Source: Antarctobacter aquimaris
Lineage (GTDB): Bacteria > Pseudomonadota > Alphaproteobacteria > Rhodobacterales > Rhodobacteraceae
DNA: 64,000 bases
Assembly: GCF_900184945.1 (NCBI RefSeq)
Contig: NZ_FXYF01000001.1
Location: forward strand, 186,001-250,000
Direction: 5' to 3'
In this document: piece by piece, positions 62,205 through 64,000 of the stretch
Position numbering within the stretch: the first letter of the stretch is position 1
Layout: each line of letters opens with the position of its first letter
The notes under the pieces: generated by a model
The model's database searches: none
Told to the model about the DNA's origin: nothing
Seen by the model: only the letters and a program-made list of their open reading frames with translations
Position numbers and translations under genes: made by a program

Positions 62205-64000
62205 ATGTCCAAACGCAGATTCACCCGCGAAGAGGCCCTGGCCTTTCACCTGGAGCCGACGCCGGGCAAGTGGGAGGTGACGGCTACCGTCCCCATGACC
62301 ACCCAGCGGGACCTGTCGCTGGCCTATTCGCCCGGTGTCGCCGTCCCCTGCGAGGAGATCGCCGCCAACCCCGAATGCGCCTACGATTACACCAACAAGG
62401 GCAACCTCGTCGCCGTGATCTCGAACGGCACCGCCGTGCTGGGCCTTGGCAACCTCGGCGCGCTGGGGTCCAAGCCGGTGATGGAGGGCAAGTCGGTGCT
62501 GTTCAAGCGTTTCGCTGACGTGAACTCCATCGACATCGAGCTGGATACCGAGGACCCGGACGAGTTCTGCAAGGCGGTGCGGCTGATGGGGCCGACTTTC
62601 GGCGGCATCAACCTCGAGGATATCAAGGCGCCCGAATGCTTCATCATCGAGCAGCGGCTCAAGGAAGAGATGGATATCCCCGTCTTCCACGATGACCAGC
62701 ACGGCACCGCGGTGATCTGCGCGGCGGGGCTGATCAACGCGCTGCACCTGTCCGGCAAGAAGATCGAGGATGTGAGGATCGTCCTGAACGGGGCAGGGGC
62801 GGCGGGCATCGCCTGTCTCGAACTGCTGAAACGCATGGGCGCGCGGCATGAAAACTGCATCATGTGCGACACCAAGGGCGTGATCTACCAGGGCCGCACC
62901 AAGGGCATGAACCAGTGGAAATCGGCCCACGCGGTCAGCACCGAAATGCGCACGCTGGAGGAGGCGATGAAGGGCGCGGACGTCTTCCTGGGCGTCTCGG
63001 CCAAGGGCGCGGTCACGCAGGACATGGTGGCCAGCATGGCCGACAACCCGGTGATCTTTGCCATGGCCAACCCCGACCCCGAGATCACGCCCGAAGAGGC
63101 GCATGAAGTGCGGGTGGATGCCATCGTCGCCACCGGGCGCAGCGACTATCCCAACCAGGTCAACAACGTCCTGGGCTTTCCCTACCTCTTCCGCGGCGCG
63201 CTGGACATCCACGCCCGCGCCATCAACGACGAGATGAAGATCGCCTGCGCCGAGGCGCTGGCGGCGCTGGCGCGCGAGGACGTGCCGGACGAGGTGGCGC
63301 TGGCCTATGGGAAGTCGCTGACCTTTGGCCGCGATTACATCATTCCCACGCCATTCGATCCCCGGCTGATCCACCGCATTCCCCCGGCCGTTGCGCGGGC
63401 GGGCATGGACACCGGCGCGGCGCGGCGGCCGATCATCGACATGGAGGCCTACGAACACCGGCTCAAGGGGCGAATGGACCCCACCGCCTCGATCCTGCGG
63501 TCGATCAACGCGCGGGCGCGGGCGGCGCAGGCGCGGATGATCTTTGCCGAGGGGGACGATCCCCGCGTGCTGCGCGCGGCGGTGATGTACCAGCGGTCCG
63601 GCCTGGGCAAGGCGCTGGTCGTCGGCCGCGACGGCGACGTCAAGGACAAGCTGGAGGCCGCGGGCCTTGCCGATGCGGTGCGCGAACTGGAGGTGGTGAA
63701 CGCCGCCAACACCCGCCACTTGAACACCTACAAGCAATTCCTCTACGACCGTCTTCAGCGCAAGGGGATGGACCGGCAGGACATTCACCGCCTCGCGGCG
63801 CGTGACCGGCACGTCTTTGCCGCGCTGATGCTGGCGCATGGCCATGGCGACGGGCTGGTCACCGGCGCGACGCGCAAGTCGGCGCATGTGCTGGAGCTGA
63901 TCAACCACGTCTTTGACGCCGATGCGGCGCATGGCGCGGCGGGGGTCACGGCGCTGCTGCACAAGGGGCGGATCGTCATGATCGCCGACACGCTGGTGCA
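62205..64000 (+). CDS. maeB: NADP-dependent malic enzyme, MaeB type with phosphotransacetylase-like domain (3' end outside window)
   Basis: Decarboxylates malate to pyruvate with NADP+. 598 codons are visible from ATG 62205 (GGAGGGG upstream), open to the window end, so the gene is partial. The malic enzyme N-terminal domain includes LAYSPGVAVPCEEI, VAVISNGTAVLGLGNLGALGSKPVMEGK and DDQHGTAVICAAGLINAL; NAD(P)-binding VLNGAGAAGIACLELL (about 195-210). From about residue 430 the phosphotransacetylase-like domain begins (RARAAQARMIFAEGDDPRVLRAAVMY). The two-domain layout is typical of the long MaeB form, about 750 residues. Confidence 0.95.
   Translation, partial: MSKRRFTREEALAFHLEPTPGKWEVTATVPMTTQRDLSLAYSPGVAVPCEEIAANPECAYDYTNKGNLVAVISNGTAVLGLGNLGALGSKPVMEGKSVLFKRFADVNSIDIELDTEDPDEFCKAVRLMGPTFGGINLEDIKAPECFIIEQRLKEEMDIPVFHDDQHGTAVICAAGLINALHLSGKKIEDVRIVLNGAGAAGIACLELLKRMGARHENCIMCDTKGVIYQGRTKGMNQWKSAHAVSTEMRTLEEAMKGADVFLGVSAKGAVTQDMVASMADNPVIFAMANPDPEITPEEAHEVRVDAIVATGRSDYPNQVNNVLGFPYLFRGALDIHARAINDEMKIACAEALAALAREDVPDEVALAYGKSLTFGRDYIIPTPFDPRLIHRIPPAVARAGMDTGAARRPIIDMEAYEHRLKGRMDPTASILRSINARARAAQARMIFAEGDDPRVLRAAVMYQRSGLGKALVVGRDGDVKDKLEAAGLADAVRELEVVNAANTRHLNTYKQFLYDRLQRKGMDRQDIHRLAARDRHVFAALMLAHGHGDGLVTGATRKSAHVLELINHVFDADAAHGAAGVTALLHKGRIVMIADTLV

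Noticed and set aside
62154-63962. 602-codon open frame on the minus strand opposite maeB
   Set aside because: Shadow of the malic enzyme gene, whose motifs are unambiguous on the plus strand; the shadow is His/Gln/Arg-rich without any domain.
1-64000. Insertion sequences, prophage, CRISPR arrays, tRNA or rRNA genes
   Set aside because: No transposase, integrase, regularly spaced repeats, cloverleaf or rRNA-like sequence noticed on reading; tRNA detection by eye is limited, so a dedicated scan would be needed to exclude one.

Overview
The window is a chromosomal segment from a GC-rich, flagellated alphaproteobacterium, most likely of the Rhodobacterales (Roseobacter group). The evidence is: the pair flaF and flbT beside a flagellin gene; the block Tim44-like / mltA / smr / fxsA / secB / dnaQ / coaE / aroE / maf followed by rho / mnmE / mnmG / rsmG / parA / parB; rpsT next to dnaA; mutM facing ubiE-ubiB; GANTC (CcrM-type) sites; and TTAAC-N6-TTAAC-like (CtrA-type) motifs. 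I saw no insertion sequence, CRISPR array, tRNA or rRNA gene. Most of the window is core genome. The least ordinary parts are its control DNA (origin, parS, GANTC and CtrA-like sites), one gene-poor 1.4-kb gap, and a few uncharacterised genes.

Layout. (1) 1-6 kb, housekeeping: dnaA (cut by the window start) and rpsT, an enoyl-CoA hydratase, mutM, then ubiE-ubiB and a small exported protein of unknown function. (2) 6.2-7.6 kb: no recognisable gene. (3) 7.6-34.5 kb, a large flagellar and motility island on both strands: flgD, fliK / flgJ-like, flgN-like, fliC, flaF, flbT, a DUF1217 protein / fliI / flgB-flgC-fliE-fliQ-flgF-flgG-flgA-flgH-fliL / fliJ, flhB, fliR, flhA / a 759-residue periplasmic repeat protein, motA / flgI, flgL, flgK, flgE, motB. 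fliF, fliG, fliH, fliM, fliN, fliP and fliD are not in the window. (4) 34.8-40.3 kb, a compact exopolysaccharide/capsule locus: YjbH- and YjbF-like envelope proteins, an initiating sugar transferase, an NAD-dependent epimerase and a Wza-like export lipoprotein. (5) 40.4-47.8 kb: an MFS permease, smr, mltA, a Tim44-like protein, fxsA, secB, dnaQ, coaE, aroE, maf. (6) 47.8-48.3 kb: an intergenic region with the position and features expected of the chromosomal origin. (7) 48.3-55.1 kb: rho, mnmE, mnmG, rsmG, parA, parB, with two perfect 16-bp parS sites inside mnmG and rsmG. (8) 55.1-64 kb: hemW, rdgB, rph / hrcA, grpE / mutS / a maeB-type malic enzyme cut by the window end.

How it fits together. 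The initiator gene (dnaA), the probable origin, the segregation system (parA, parB, parS) and a nearly complete export-hook-filament-stator gene set lie within 64 kb. The motifs upstream of dnaA (four GANTC sites) and of several flagellar transcription units (CtrA-like boxes) suggest that replication, segregation and motility here are wired to one CcrM/CtrA-type cell-cycle programme. That wiring is inference. Flagellin itself has a structured leader and neighbouring flaF/flbT, pointing to post-transcriptional control.
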